DNA of 64,000 nucleotides, taken from positions 62,001 through 126,000 of the forward strand of contig NZ_JBHTIK010000012.1 of assembly GCF_042676985.1 (NCBI RefSeq), written 5' to 3'. The notes under the pieces were generated by a model. That model had not been told where the DNA came from. It made no database searches and saw nothing but the letters and a program-made list of their open reading frames with translations. This DNA comes from Sphingosinicella xenopeptidilytica. Its GTDB lineage: Bacteria; Pseudomonadota; Alphaproteobacteria; Sphingomonadales; Sphingomonadaceae. This document shows positions 1-11,215 of the stretch, piece by piece (within the stretch, counting starts at the first letter, position 1; the number at the start of each line of letters is the position of its first letter). The position numbers and the translations under genes were made by a program.

Positions 1-831
1 GGCGTGGATCGCGACCTTGAGGCTGGAAAGATCGTGCTGCGTGCGGATGTCATCGGGCAGCTTCAACATCCGCACGAACATCGTCGGCACCACCTGCGTA
101 TGCGTGATGCCGTATTGCTCGACGAGCGCGAGATAGCGCTCGGGGTCGAACTTTTTCATCACGATGAGCGTCCCGCCCGCGCGGTGCACCGACATCGAAT
201 AGCGCAGCGGCGCGGCATGATAGAGCGGTGCGGGCGACAAATAGATCATGTCGGCGTCGAAGCCGTAAAGCATCTTCGAGATCATGAAGAGCGGGCTCAC
301 CTCGTCGAGCGGCCCTTCGGGAAGCGGCCCGATCACGCCTTTGGGGCGGCCGGTGGTGCCCGACGAATAGAGCATGTCGCGGCCCTGCGATTCGTCGGCG
401 ATGCGCGTGTCCGGCATCGCGGCGACGGCTGCGCCGAAATCCTCGAAGCCTGGAATCGCGCCGCCCACGGCAAAGCGCGGGCCGGGCACTTCGAGCCGTG
501 CCGCGATGTCGGCGAGGCCGGGGCTGGCGAACAGCATCCGCGCACCGGAATCGGTGAGGATATACTGCGCCTCATCCAGCCCGAGCTTGGTCGACATCGC
601 CGTGAACACGATGCCGGACCGCTGCGCACCCCAGCAGATCGGGATGAACTCCAGGCTGTTTTCCATCATCAGCGCGACCACGTCGCCGCGCTTCAGGCCG
701 TGCGCGCGGATGAGCTGCGCGACCCGGTTGGATAGAGCTTCAAGTCCCCCGTAGGTGAGCGTTTCGCCCGTCTCGGCGATGATGATCGCGGTTTTTTCAG
801 GGGTCTCTTCGGCAAAAACATGTGGATGCAT
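1..831 (-). CDS. Acyl-CoA synthetase (AMP-forming), 3' end outside window
   Basis: About 277 N-terminal residues are visible; the gene runs off the left edge. Family members activate a carboxylic acid with ATP and load it on CoA through an acyl-adenylate. The P-loop-like AMP-binding motif YSSGTTGRPKG lies at about residues 155-165, and an N-terminal LTYGGLEALSNRVA segment is typical of the ANL superfamily. The ATG at 831 is preceded by a good ribosome binding site (GGGAGGA near 845). It diverges from the autotransporter gene. The substrate cannot be told from this part; long-chain fatty acyl-CoA ligase or a short/medium-chain relative are both possible. Family assignment is firm. Confidence 0.93.
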   Translation of the reverse strand, partial: MHPHVFAEETPEKTAIIIAETGETLTYGGLEALSNRVAQLIRAHGLKRGDVVALMMENSLEFIPICWGAQRSGIVFTAMSTKLGLDEAQYILTDSGARMLFASPGLADIAARLEVPGPRFAVGGAIPGFEDFGAAVAAMPDTRIADESQGRDMLYSSGTTGRPKGVIGPLPEGPLDEVSPLFMISKMLYGFDADMIYLSPAPLYHAAPLRYSMSVHRAGGTLIVMKKFDPERYLALVEQYGITHTQVVPTMFVRMLKLPDDIRTQHDLSSLKVAIHA

Positions 832-1068
832 GATGGTTTTGGTCCTCCCGGTCCCAAGGCTATCAAAAGCTGTTGCACAAAGACACGCTGGCGGCTTCGT
901 CAGGTTGTCGGGCATGGGCCTGACCATTGACGACGGCAGGGCTTGGCCCTATCCGCCACTAAGCGTTTCGAAGCGCCAGGGAGGCGGTATCGTGCGGCGT
1001 TCCGGTGGCCCGAGTGGGGTGGGCTTCTGGTCATGCGCGGTGCCGTTGGCAGTATCTGAAAGGGCCCC
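832..1068. other. Divergent intergenic region, 237 bp
   Basis: This gap separates two divergent genes and must hold both promoters. I see a ribosome binding site for the right-hand gene (GAAAGGG at 1058-1064) and one for the left-hand gene (near 845). I see no convincing -35/-10 pair, no RNA gene and no strong hairpin. Confidence 0.5.
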
Positions 1069-4000
1069 ATGAGCACGTTCCGCGTCACTTCGTCGTTTAT
1101 CGCCAGCGTTTCCCTGATCGCGCTTGCCGCCGGGCCGGCCGCCGCGGCGGATCTGACCGTTACGGGCACGCGCAACACGGCGATCACCACATCGAATGCG
1201 AACAGCGGCCCGGGCAACGTCATCGTCGACGGCACCGTCGACGTTTCGAGCGGCACGGCGATCACGGTCGATTCCAGCAACAGCGTGACAGTGAACGCTT
1301 CGCGCACGGTGAAGACGACGACGCAGTCGAACGGCACCGGCGTCGCGGTGGTGACGCCCGGTGGCGGGCTTTCGGGTACGATCACCAACAACGGCACGAT
1401 CCAGGTGACGGGCACCGGCGCGAGCGACGCGGTCGGCACCAACAACGTCGGCCTGCTGATCGGCGGCACGGGCACGTTCACCGGCAACGTGGTGAGCGGC
1501 GCAGCCAGTTCGATCACGGTGGGCGGCACGGACTCCTACGGTGTTTCCGTGACCTCGCGGCTCAACGGCAACCTCGGCGTGAACGGCGTTTCGGTGACGG
1601 GCGCGCGCTCCACAGCGGTTTCCGTGTCCGGCGAGGTCACCGGCAACGTGAAGGTGACGGGCGGCGTTTCTTCGATCGGCGCGGACGGCGCTGCGCTCGC
1701 GGTCACCGGCACGGTCGGCGGCGGCATCGCGAACGCGGGCACCATCGCCACCGGACAGTCGCAGACGACGAGTTCGGACGGAACCGTCGTTCCCGCCGTG
1801 GCGGGCAAGGCGAGCGTGCTCATCTCGGGCACGGTCGGCGGCGGCTTCGTCAACGATCGCTACTATGTGGACGCCGACGGCAACCGCGTCGCACCGGCCG
1901 ATGTCGATACCACCAAGCACACGCTCGTCGCGGGCACGATCGCGGCGATCGGCGGCGCGCCGGCGATCCTCGTGTCGCCCGGCACCACCGGCACGGCGAA
2001 CACCGTCGTCGGCAATGTCGGCACGGGTGCGGACGCCTACGGCATCGTCAACCGGTCGGTGGTCACGGTGAGCGGTAGCACTGCGGGCCGCGAGACCGAC
2101 GCGATTCGCGTCACGGGCGGCAACGGCTTCACGGCGAGCGTCGGCGGCGGCATCAACAACCAGTCGAGCGCCAGCATCAGCGCCTCCGCGATCGATGCGT
2201 CAGCAAGCGGCATCCGCGTCGGTGACGGCGGCATCGCCCCCGATATCGTGAACGGCGGCCGCATCACCGTGCGCGGCAACCGCACCGCGAACAGCGACGG
2301 CACCTTCGGCGTGGGCGGCAACGCATACGGCATCCGCGTCGATTCGGGCGCGGCGGTGAATAGCGTGACGAACAGCGGCACGATCCAGGTGACGGCGAAC
2401 GGCAACAACCGGACCGCCTACGGCATCTATTCGGCCGGGAACGTCTCCACGATCACCAACAGCGGCACGATCGACGCGACGGGCTTCAGCGGCGAAAACG
2501 TCGCCGCTTACGCGATCGATACTTCGGCGAGCGCCACGGCCGTCACGCTGAACAACTCGGGTACGATCGACGGCGCGGTTCGCCTCGGGGCCGGCAGCGA
2601 CACGATGAACGTCACGGGCGGGACGATCACCGGCGCCATCAGCTTCGGCGGCGGCACCAACGCGCTCAACATCAGCGGCGGCACGGTTTCCGGCGGCCTC
2701 TCCGCGACCGGCGGCACGCTTGCGCTCGGCATGACCGGCGGCACGCTCGACCTTACGGGGCAGGACAACCTTGCGCTCCAGAGCCTGAACGCATCCGGCG
2801 CTTCGAAGATCATCCTCGACGTCGGCACGGATTTCACCGGCATCGACGTTGCGGGCGCGGCGAGCTTCACGGGCACGAGCACGATCCAGCTCAACATCAC
2901 CGATCTTCTGGCGGGCGAGCGGACGATCAATGTTGTCAGTGCCGGCGGCGGCCTCACCACCGACCACCCGGGCACGATTCTCACCGCCGACAGCGTGCCC
3001 TATATCTACGCCGTCGACGACGTGACCGTGGACGCGGACTCGATCAGCATCGATCTGCGGCGCAAGGGCGGCAGCGAGTTGGGCCTCAGCAGCGAATACA
3101 GCAAGATCTACGAAGCTTCGATCGGCGCGCTTGCCGAGGAGCAGGCGCTGACGAGCGCGGTGAATGCGCTTCGCGACGAAGCCTCCGTGCAGGCTGCTGT
3201 ACGCCAGATGACGCCGACGACGTTCGGCAGCGCCGCGGCGCGCGTGCTGATCGCCAATCAGGACGCCGGCTTCGGCGTGCTCGGCCACCGGATGCAGACG
3301 ATCCGCCAGTCGTTCCACGGCGGCGGCATCGACGCGGTGGAGCGAGCACGCTTCGGCGTGTGGATCCAGCAGACCGGCAACTTCTTCAGCAAGAAGGAGC
3401 GGGACAACGATCCGGCCTTCGACGGCAACTCCTACGGCCTCACCGTCGGCGGCGACCTTCTCATGGGCGAAAAGGCGGCGGTCGGCGTCGGTCTCAGCTA
3501 CATTTCGAGCGAGATCGATCCGGACGGGCTTTCGGACAGCCCGCTCGTCGTGAAGAACCTGCAGGGCGACATCTACACGACGATCCGGTTCGGCCGCGTG
3601 TTCGTGGATGCGACCGCGGGCTATGCGATGAACGACTATCGCAGCCGCCGCGTCATCACCTTCGGCGGGTTGGACCGCGAGGCGGAGGCGAAGTTCTCGG
3701 GCTCTCAGCTTTCGGGCAACCTCACCGTCGGCTACGAAATGCCGCTCGGCAAGCGGCTGCGGGTCACGCCCAGCAACAACATCAATTTCCTGAAGGTGAA
3801 GCAGGACGGCTACACCGAAGACGGCGCCGATGCGCTCAACCTCGATATCGAAAGCGTGTCTTTCGACCTCGTGCGCGGCACATCGAAGCTGGCGCTCGGC
3901 TACGGCATCCCGCTCGGCGACGGCGAGCTGTGGCTGGAGATGCGCGGCGCCTACATCTACCGCCTCGCCGGCGATCAGGTGATCGGTACGAAGGGCCAGT

Positions 4001-4182
4001 TCGTGGCGACGGGCGCGGCCTTCTACCTCGAATCGAAGTCCTCGCTCGACAGCGGCTGGCGCGCGGGCGCGAGCGCGAACTACATCGGCGGGCGCACGGC
4101 GCTTGGCGTGAACTACGACCGCGAAGGCGGCTCGGGCTACGCCAACGATGCGCTGACCATGTCATTGGCGATGCACTTCTGA
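1069..4182 (+). CDS. Autotransporter (type Va secretion) with beta-helix-like passenger
   Basis: The 1037-residue protein has a Sec signal peptide (cleavage near residue 27, after GPAAAA). The long passenger (about 28-750) is rich in Gly, Thr, Ser, Asn and Val with repeats of the type TNSGTIQVT, a pattern expected of a right-handed beta-helix. The C-terminal 280 residues, from RFGVWIQQTGNFF at about 761, match an autotransporter beta-barrel and end in MSLAMHF with the terminal Phe needed for outer-membrane assembly. Cys and protease motifs are absent, so it is more likely an adhesin or structural surface protein than a secreted enzyme. The gene stands alone. Barrel assignment is firm; the ligand is unknown. 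Confidence 0.9.
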   Translation: MSTFRVTSSFIASVSLIALAAGPAAAADLTVTGTRNTAITTSNANSGPGNVIVDGTVDVSSGTAITVDSSNSVTVNASRTVKTTTQSNGTGVAVVTPGGGLSGTITNNGTIQVTGTGASDAVGTNNVGLLIGGTGTFTGNVVSGAASSITVGGTDSYGVSVTSRLNGNLGVNGVSVTGARSTAVSVSGEVTGNVKVTGGVSSIGADGAALAVTGTVGGGIANAGTIATGQSQTTSSDGTVVPAVAGKASVLISGTVGGGFVNDRYYVDADGNRVAPADVDTTKHTLVAGTIAAIGGAPAILVSPGTTGTANTVVGNVGTGADAYGIVNRSVVTVSGSTAGRETDAIRVTGGNGFTASVGGGINNQSSASISASAIDASASGIRVGDGGIAPDIVNGGRITVRGNRTANSDGTFGVGGNAYGIRVDSGAAVNSVTNSGTIQVTANGNNRTAYGIYSAGNVSTITNSGTIDATGFSGENVAAYAIDTSASATAVTLNNSGTIDGAVRLGAGSDTMNVTGGTITGAISFGGGTNALNISGGTVSGGLSATGGTLALGMTGGTLDLTGQDNLALQSLNASGASKIILDVGTDFTGIDVAGAASFTGTSTIQLNITDLLAGERTINVVSAGGGLTTDHPGTILTADSVPYIYAVDDVTVDADSISIDLRRKGGSELGLSSEYSKIYEASIGALAEEQALTSAVNALRDEASVQAAVRQMTPTTFGSAAARVLIANQDAGFGVLGHRMQTIRQSFHGGGIDAVERARFGVWIQQTGNFFSKKERDNDPAFDGNSYGLTVGGDLLMGEKAAVGVGLSYISSEIDPDGLSDSPLVVKNLQGDIYTTIRFGRVFVDATAGYAMNDYRSRRVITFGGLDREAEAKFSGSQLSGNLTVGYEMPLGKRLRVTPSNNINFLKVKQDGYTEDGADALNLDIESVSFDLVRGTSKLALGYGIPLGDGELWLEMRGAYIYRLAGDQVIGTKGQFVATGAAFYLESKSSLDSGWRAGASANYIGGRTALGVNYDREGGSGYANDALTMSLAMHF

Positions 4183-4261
4183 AGACCGTGATGCTTGCCG
4201 GAAGGGCCTGCGGCCGTTAGACGCGACCCGACTTTTTTGCACCTGCGAAGGGCGGACGCGC

Positions 4262-5128
4262 GTGGCACTCAGTTTTCAGGAGATCATCCTTACGCTTCAG
4301 CGTTTCTGGGGTGACCGGGGCTGCGTGATCCTGCAGCCCTACGACATGGAAATGGGCGCGGGCACCTTCCATCCGGCGACGACGCTGCGCGCGCTCGGCC
4401 CGAAGCCGTGGAACGCCGCTTATGTGCAGCCCTCGCGTCGCCCGACCGACGGCCGCTATGGCGAGAATCCCAACAGGCTGCAGCACTATTACCAGTTTCA
4501 GGTCATCCTGAAGCCGAGCCCGCCCGACATTCAGGAGGCGTACCTCGATAGCCTCCGCGAGATCGGCGTCGACCTCGCCAAGCATGACATTCGCTTCGTG
4601 GAGGACGACTGGGAGAGCCCGACGCTCGGTGCGTGGGGCCTCGGCTGGGAGGTCTGGTGCGACGGCATGGAGGTGACGCAGTTCACCTACTTCCAGCAGG
4701 TCGGCGGCTACGACTGCAAGCCGGTGGCGGGCGAGATCACCTACGGGCTGGAACGGCTCGCCATGTATATTCAGGGCGTCGACAACGTGTACGACCTCGA
4801 TTTCAACGGGCGCGGCGTCACCTATGGCGATGTGTTCCTCGCGAACGAACAGCAGCAGAGCGCCTACAACTTCGAACATGCGGATACCGAGGCGCTTTTC
4901 CGCCAGTTCCGCGACGCGCAGGCCATGTGCAAAACGCTGATTGAGAAGGATCTGCCGCTCCCCGCCTACGAGCAGGCGATCAAGGCGAGCCATATCTTCA
5001 ATCTTCTCAACGCGCGGGGCGTCATCTCGGTCGCCGAGCGTCAGGCCTACATCGGCCGCGTGCGCGACCTCGCGAAGGGAGCGTGCGAAAGCTGGATGAA
5101 GGTCAACAACTGGCTGGAGACGGCATGA
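4262..5128 (+). CDS. glyQ: Glycyl-tRNA synthetase alpha subunit
   Basis: At 288 residues it is the class II catalytic subunit of the bacterial alpha2beta2 glycyl-tRNA synthetase, forming glycyl-adenylate in the cytoplasm. Nearly the whole chain is recognisable: QEIILTLQRFWGDRGCV at the N terminus, then QPYDMEMGAGTFHPAT, and FTYFQQVGGYDCKPVAGEI in the core. Translation probably starts at GTG 4262, with GAAGGG about 15 bases upstream. The stop overlaps the glyS start as ATGA, so the two subunits are translationally coupled, which suits a fixed stoichiometry. Confidence 0.98.
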   Translation: MALSFQEIILTLQRFWGDRGCVILQPYDMEMGAGTFHPATTLRALGPKPWNAAYVQPSRRPTDGRYGENPNRLQHYYQFQVILKPSPPDIQEAYLDSLREIGVDLAKHDIRFVEDDWESPTLGAWGLGWEVWCDGMEVTQFTYFQQVGGYDCKPVAGEITYGLERLAMYIQGVDNVYDLDFNGRGVTYGDVFLANEQQQSAYNFEHADTEALFRQFRDAQAMCKTLIEKDLPLPAYEQAIKASHIFNLLNARGVISVAERQAYIGRVRDLAKGACESWMKVNNWLETA

Positions 5129-7389
5129 TGGCCGACTTCCTGCTCGAACTGTTCAGCGAGGAAATCCCGGCGCGGATGCAGCGGCAGGCCGCCGCCGACC
5201 TCGCGCGCCTGCTCGCCACCGAGATCGCGGGCGCGGGGCTGAAGGCGGGCGCTGTCGAGACCTTCGTGACGCCGCGCCGCGTGGCGCTCATCGCGCGCGG
5301 GCTGCCGGCCGAAACGGAAGCGGTCTCTGAAGAGCTGAAAGGCCCGCGCACCTCTGCGCCGCCGCAGGCGCTCGAAGGGTTTCTTCGCAAGACCGGCCTG
5401 ACGCAGGACCAGCTCGAAGAGCGTGATGGCGTGTTTTTCGCGGTTCTGAGCAAGCCCGGTCGCAAGACGGCGGACGTGCTCGCCGAGGCCGTCCCCGCCG
5501 TGGTGCGCGCCTTCCCGTGGCCGAAGTCGATGCGCTGGGGCGAGGCGAGCCTCTCCACCGAATCGCTGCGCTGGGTTCGGCCGCTGAAGGGCATCGTCGC
5601 GCTTCTGGGCGGCGAGGTGGTGCCGTTCGAGATCGCGGGCGTCGCCTCCGGGCGCACGACGCTCGGCCACCGCTTCATGTCCTCCGGCGCGATCGAGATC
5701 GCGGACGCGGACGACTACGCGCCGAAACTGCGCGCCGCGCACGTGATCGTGTCGTCGGAAGAGCGCGCGGGCATCATCGCGGACACCGCCGAGCGCCTTG
5801 CGACGGATGCGGGGCTGGCCCTCGTGACGGACGCGGCGCTCGCCGAGGAGAATGCTGGCCTCACCGAATGGCCGGTGCCGCTGCTCGGCCGCTTCGATCC
5901 GGCGTTCCTCGACGTGCCGCCGGAGGTGATCCAGCTCACCGCCGCGAAGAACCAGAAGTATTTCGTCTGCCGCGACAAGGCGGGCAAGCTCGCTCCGGCG
6001 TTCGTCTGCACCTCGAACATCGTCGCGAGCGACGGCGGCGCGTCCATCGTCGCGGGCAACCAGAAGGTGCTCGCCGCGCGGCTTTCGGATGCGCGCTTCT
6101 TCTGGGAGCAGGACAGGAAGAAGACGCTCGCAAGCCACGCGGAGAAGCTCTCCGAGATCGTGTTCCACGAAAAACTTGGAACGGTTGCGGACAAGGTGGA
6201 GCGCGTGGCGAAGCTCGCGCGCTGGCTGGTCGAAGAAGGCGTTGTTGGGGGTTCGAGTCCCTCCGGGCCCACCACCGTCACCCCGGCGAAGGCCGGGGCC
6301 CATGGGGCCGTGGGCATGGATCCCGGCCTTCGCCGGGATGACGAGGAAAGGAAGGCTCTCGCCGATCTTGCCGAGCAGGCGGCGCGGCTCTGCAAGGCCG
6401 ACCTTACGACCGGCATGGTCGGTGAGTTCCCCGAACTCCAGGGTCTGATGGGCGGTTACTACGCCTGCGCCGAGGGGCTGCCCGATGCCGTCGCCGACGC
6501 GATCCGCGATCACTACAAGCCGGTCGGACAGGGCGATGAGGTGCCGACTGCGCCGGTGACGGTTGCTGTGAGTCTGGCGGATAAGCTGGACACGCTAAGC
6601 GGCTTTTTTGCAGAAGACGAAGCACCGACCGGATCTCGTGATCCGTACGCTCTTCGGCGAGCGGCGCTTGGCTTGATAAATCTCATCGTAGACAATCATC
6701 TACGTCTTCCACTGCTTGAAGCATTGATTTTTGCTCAGAGCCTACGCTTCCGTGAAGTACAGGAAGGGGATTTTCGACACTTCGCGCAAGCGGTGCGTGA
6801 TGCGTTCTACGGTAGCAACAAATCATCACTCGATGGTTTGGGGTTTGTGGTTGTTGCCATGCGGGTGTGGGATGTCATGGACTTCTTCGCAGACCGCCTC
6901 AAGGTCCAGCAGCGCGAGGCCGGTGTCCGCCACGACCTGATTGATGCCGTGTTCGCACTTGGTGGGGAGGACGATCTCGTCCGCCTGCTCGCGCGCGTGA
7001 AGGCGCTGCAGGCCTTCATCGGCACGGACGACGGCACCAACCTGCTCGCGGGGTACAAGCGCGCGGCGAATATCCTGAAGGCCGAGGCGAAGAAGGCTGA
7101 GCTTCCTTCCGCGCCCGATACGCCCGCTTACACGCCCGAGCCTGCCGAGGCCGCGCTGATCGCGGCGCTGGGCGTGGCCGCGCCGAAGGCTGAGGCGGCC
7201 GTCGCGGCGGAGGATTTCGAGGGGGCGATGGCGGCGCTTGCATCACTCCGCGCGCCGATTGACGGGTTTTTCGAGGACGTGACCGTCAACGACAGCGATC
7301 CTGAAAAGCGGGCGTTCCGGCTGGCGCTGCTGGTGCGCGTGCGCGATGCGGTGCACCGCGTTGCAGATTTCTCAAGGATTGAGGGGTAG
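5128..7389 (+). CDS. glyS: Glycyl-tRNA synthetase beta subunit, with in-frame foreign insertion
   Basis: The 753-residue beta subunit binds and positions tRNA-Gly. The N terminus MADFLLELFSEEIPARMQ is the family signature. I start at ATG 5128; the ATG at 5125, which overlaps the glyQ stop as ATGA, is nearly as good and adds one Met. The conserved ADRLKVQQREAG and LLARVKALQAF blocks near the C terminus show an intact frame to 7389. Two anomalies stand out: residues about 372-405 are an insertion encoded by a tRNA 3' end plus a palindromic repeat, and residues about 490-590 come from DNA of much lower GC content with unusual codons. The protein is longer than the roughly 690 residues of the E. 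coli subunit. Function is probably kept, as the frame is open and no second copy is visible. Confidence 0.97.
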   Translation: MADFLLELFSEEIPARMQRQAAADLARLLATEIAGAGLKAGAVETFVTPRRVALIARGLPAETEAVSEELKGPRTSAPPQALEGFLRKTGLTQDQLEERDGVFFAVLSKPGRKTADVLAEAVPAVVRAFPWPKSMRWGEASLSTESLRWVRPLKGIVALLGGEVVPFEIAGVASGRTTLGHRFMSSGAIEIADADDYAPKLRAAHVIVSSEERAGIIADTAERLATDAGLALVTDAALAEENAGLTEWPVPLLGRFDPAFLDVPPEVIQLTAAKNQKYFVCRDKAGKLAPAFVCTSNIVASDGGASIVAGNQKVLAARLSDARFFWEQDRKKTLASHAEKLSEIVFHEKLGTVADKVERVAKLARWLVEEGVVGGSSPSGPTTVTPAKAGAHGAVGMDPGLRRDDEERKALADLAEQAARLCKADLTTGMVGEFPELQGLMGGYYACAEGLPDAVADAIRDHYKPVGQGDEVPTAPVTVAVSLADKLDTLSGFFAEDEAPTGSRDPYALRRAALGLINLIVDNHLRLPLLEALIFAQSLRFREVQEGDFRHFAQAVRDAFYGSNKSSLDGLGFVVVAMRVWDVMDFFADRLKVQQREAGVRHDLIDAVFALGGEDDLVRLLARVKALQAFIGTDDGTNLLAGYKRAANILKAEAKKAELPSAPDTPAYTPEPAEAALIAALGVAAPKAEAAVAAEDFEGAMAALASLRAPIDGFFEDVTVNDSDPEKRAFRLALLVRVRDAVHRVADFSRIEG
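6247..6274 (+). other. tRNA 3'-end remnant (T arm, acceptor strand, CCA) inside glyS
   Basis: The stretch reads as the last part of a tRNA gene. GGGGG at 6247-6251 pairs with CCCTC at 6259-6263 (one G-U) around the T loop TTCGAGT. This is followed by seven acceptor bases CGGGCCC (6264-6270), discriminator A (6271) and an encoded CCA (6272-6274). No D arm, anticodon arm or 5' acceptor strand precedes it; the bases upstream encode conserved GlyS residues. The parent tRNA should begin with GGGCCCG. It is read in frame as part of GlyS. Confidence 0.8.
6277..6342. repeat. REP-like palindromic repeat inserted in frame in glyS
   Basis: Two 28-base arms, 6277-6304 and 6315-6342, are inverted copies differing at three positions, around a 10-base loop. 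The core CCCGGCGAAGGCCGGG is the widespread alphaproteobacterial intergenic palindrome, whose translation (PAKAG... / ...GLRRDD) is often seen in mis-annotated proteins. Here it directly follows the CCA of the tRNA remnant and is translated as part of GlyS (TVTPAKAGAHG to DPGLRRDD). The arrangement recalls Rickettsia palindromic elements, which also sit in frame in genes. Confidence 0.85.
6560..6930 (+). other. Low-GC segment within glyS (probable recombination import)
   Basis: Codon choice changes abruptly here to AT-ending codons (ctt, att, ttt, gaa, cat, aat, ata, gtt) that are rare in the rest of the window. By hand count, 6661-6720 has 28 G+C of 60 (47%), while 7141-7200 in the same gene has 49 of 60 (82%). 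The frame stays open and GlyS-like on both sides. Borders are approximate. A homologous replacement from a lower-GC donor is the simplest reading. Confidence 0.6.
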
Positions 7390-7438
7390 CGGCGGGCAGT
7401 TCATCCGCTGACGAAAAAAACTGAAGGAAGCGAGCGAC

Positions 7439-10105
<2,667 letters not shown>

Positions 10106-10145
10106 GCGAGTTGGCATCGCCCCGCCGCATGTCATGCTTCGCGGC

Positions 10146-10721
10146 ATGAGGCGGTGGGGCATCTGGCTGCTGGCGGTTATCGCGGGCATCGTGATCGGGT
10201 CTGGCGGCGCGTGGCTCTCCTTGCGCGCCGGGCTTGGCGCCGGGGCGACGAAATCGGGGCCGTGGGTGACGTCCTCCCTCACCGGCTCCACCGATGCCGA
10301 TCTGCGCACACGTGCAACCGTTGCCATCGCCGGGCTGCTTGCGCTCTCCGCGAAGGAGGCGATCTACTTCAACGCCGAGGAGGACAGCGCGGGCGCGCCG
10401 CTCGACGGGCGGTGCCGCTACCGTGTGACCGGCAGCGATCCGAAAGCGCGCTGGTGGAGCCTCACGCTCTACGGCGCGGACCATTTCCTCGTCACGAACC
10501 CGGCACAGCGTTTCAGTTTCCACATGCGGAACGTGCCGCGCACGGGCAATGGCGGGTTCGCCTTCGATGTCGCACCGTCGGGCGAGGGCGATGGCTGGCT
10601 GCCGACCGGCGGGCAGGCGCACTTCGCGCTCACGCTGCGCGCCTATAATCCCGATCCCGCGATCATCGGCCGGCCGGACCGCGCACATCTGCCGAGAATC
10701 GAAAAGGTCTCGTGCGCATGA
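10146..10721 (+). CDS. DUF1214 domain membrane-anchored protein
   Basis: A protein of about 191 residues with an N-terminal transmembrane anchor (WGIWLLAVIAGIVIGSGGAWLSL). It is followed by a DUF1214 domain: RWWSLTLYGADHFLVTNP and the NPDPAIIGRPDRAHLPRI tail are characteristic. ATG 10134 would add four residues. DUF1214 is usually found fused behind DUF1254 in larger periplasmic proteins of unclear function; here it is a separate small protein ending in an ATGA overlap with the DUF1254 gene. The role is unknown; the pair probably acts together in the periplasm. Confidence 0.82.
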   Translation: MRRWGIWLLAVIAGIVIGSGGAWLSLRAGLGAGATKSGPWVTSSLTGSTDADLRTRATVAIAGLLALSAKEAIYFNAEEDSAGAPLDGRCRYRVTGSDPKARWWSLTLYGADHFLVTNPAQRFSFHMRNVPRTGNGGFAFDVAPSGEGDGWLPTGGQAHFALTLRAYNPDPAIIGRPDRAHLPRIEKVSCA

Positions 10722-11215
10722 GGTGGCTTGGCCCGGTCCTGCTCGCCGCGCTCGTTGCCGTGGGTACGTATGCGGCGACGCTGTGGGCGACGCCCTATGG
10801 CATCATGGCGAAGGCGATGGACAAGCTCGGCGCGGACGGCATCAACGTGATGCGGCATCAGGGACTGCCGACCGCCGAGAACCGCTGGATCGTTCGCCCC
10901 AGCCCCGATCTCGCCTACAGCGTCTGCGTGTTCGATCTGGCGGAGGGGCGAGTCGCGATCGACGCGTTCGTGCCGCCTCAGCGCTACTGGTCGCTTTCGG
11001 TCTTCGATGCGAACACCGACAACATCTTCTCGGTGAACGATCGTGCGGTAAAGGGCGGGCGCTATGCGCTCATGCTCTCGAAGGGGGGCACGAATGGATC
11101 ACTTGCCGTGCCGGGGGGCAAGGGCATCGCCCTTATCCGCATCCTCGTGACCGACGCGAAAGACCTCGCAAGCATCGATACGCTCCGCCGCCGCAGCACC
11201 TGCGCGCCGGCTTAG
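10718..11215 (+). CDS. DUF1254 domain membrane-anchored protein
   Basis: A protein of about 165 residues with one N-terminal hydrophobic segment (LGPVLLAALVAVGTYAATLWATP) followed by a DUF1254 domain. Family features include the early SPDLAYSVCVFDL block and PQRYWSLSVFDANTDNIFSVND. The ATG at 10718 overlaps the preceding TGA (ATGA), favouring it over GTG 10712. In many bacteria DUF1254 and DUF1214 are halves of one protein; here they are adjacent genes in reverse order. Function is not established. The stop directly abuts that of the convergent glutathione S-transferase gene. Confidence 0.82.
   Translation: MRWLGPVLLAALVAVGTYAATLWATPYGIMAKAMDKLGADGINVMRHQGLPTAENRWIVRPSPDLAYSVCVFDLAEGRVAIDAFVPPQRYWSLSVFDANTDNIFSVNDRAVKGGRYALMLSKGGTNGSLAVPGGKGIALIRILVTDAKDLASIDTLRRRSTCAPA

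Noticed and set aside
4183..4261. Rho-independent terminator after the autotransporter gene
   Set aside because: There is a TTTTTT run near 4232 but only a weak 4-bp stem (GGCC/GGCC) well before it; not convincing.
6241..6274. Functional tRNA gene
   Set aside because: Only the T arm and 3' acceptor strand with CCA exist; D and anticodon arms and the 5' strand are missing, and upstream bases encode GlyS.
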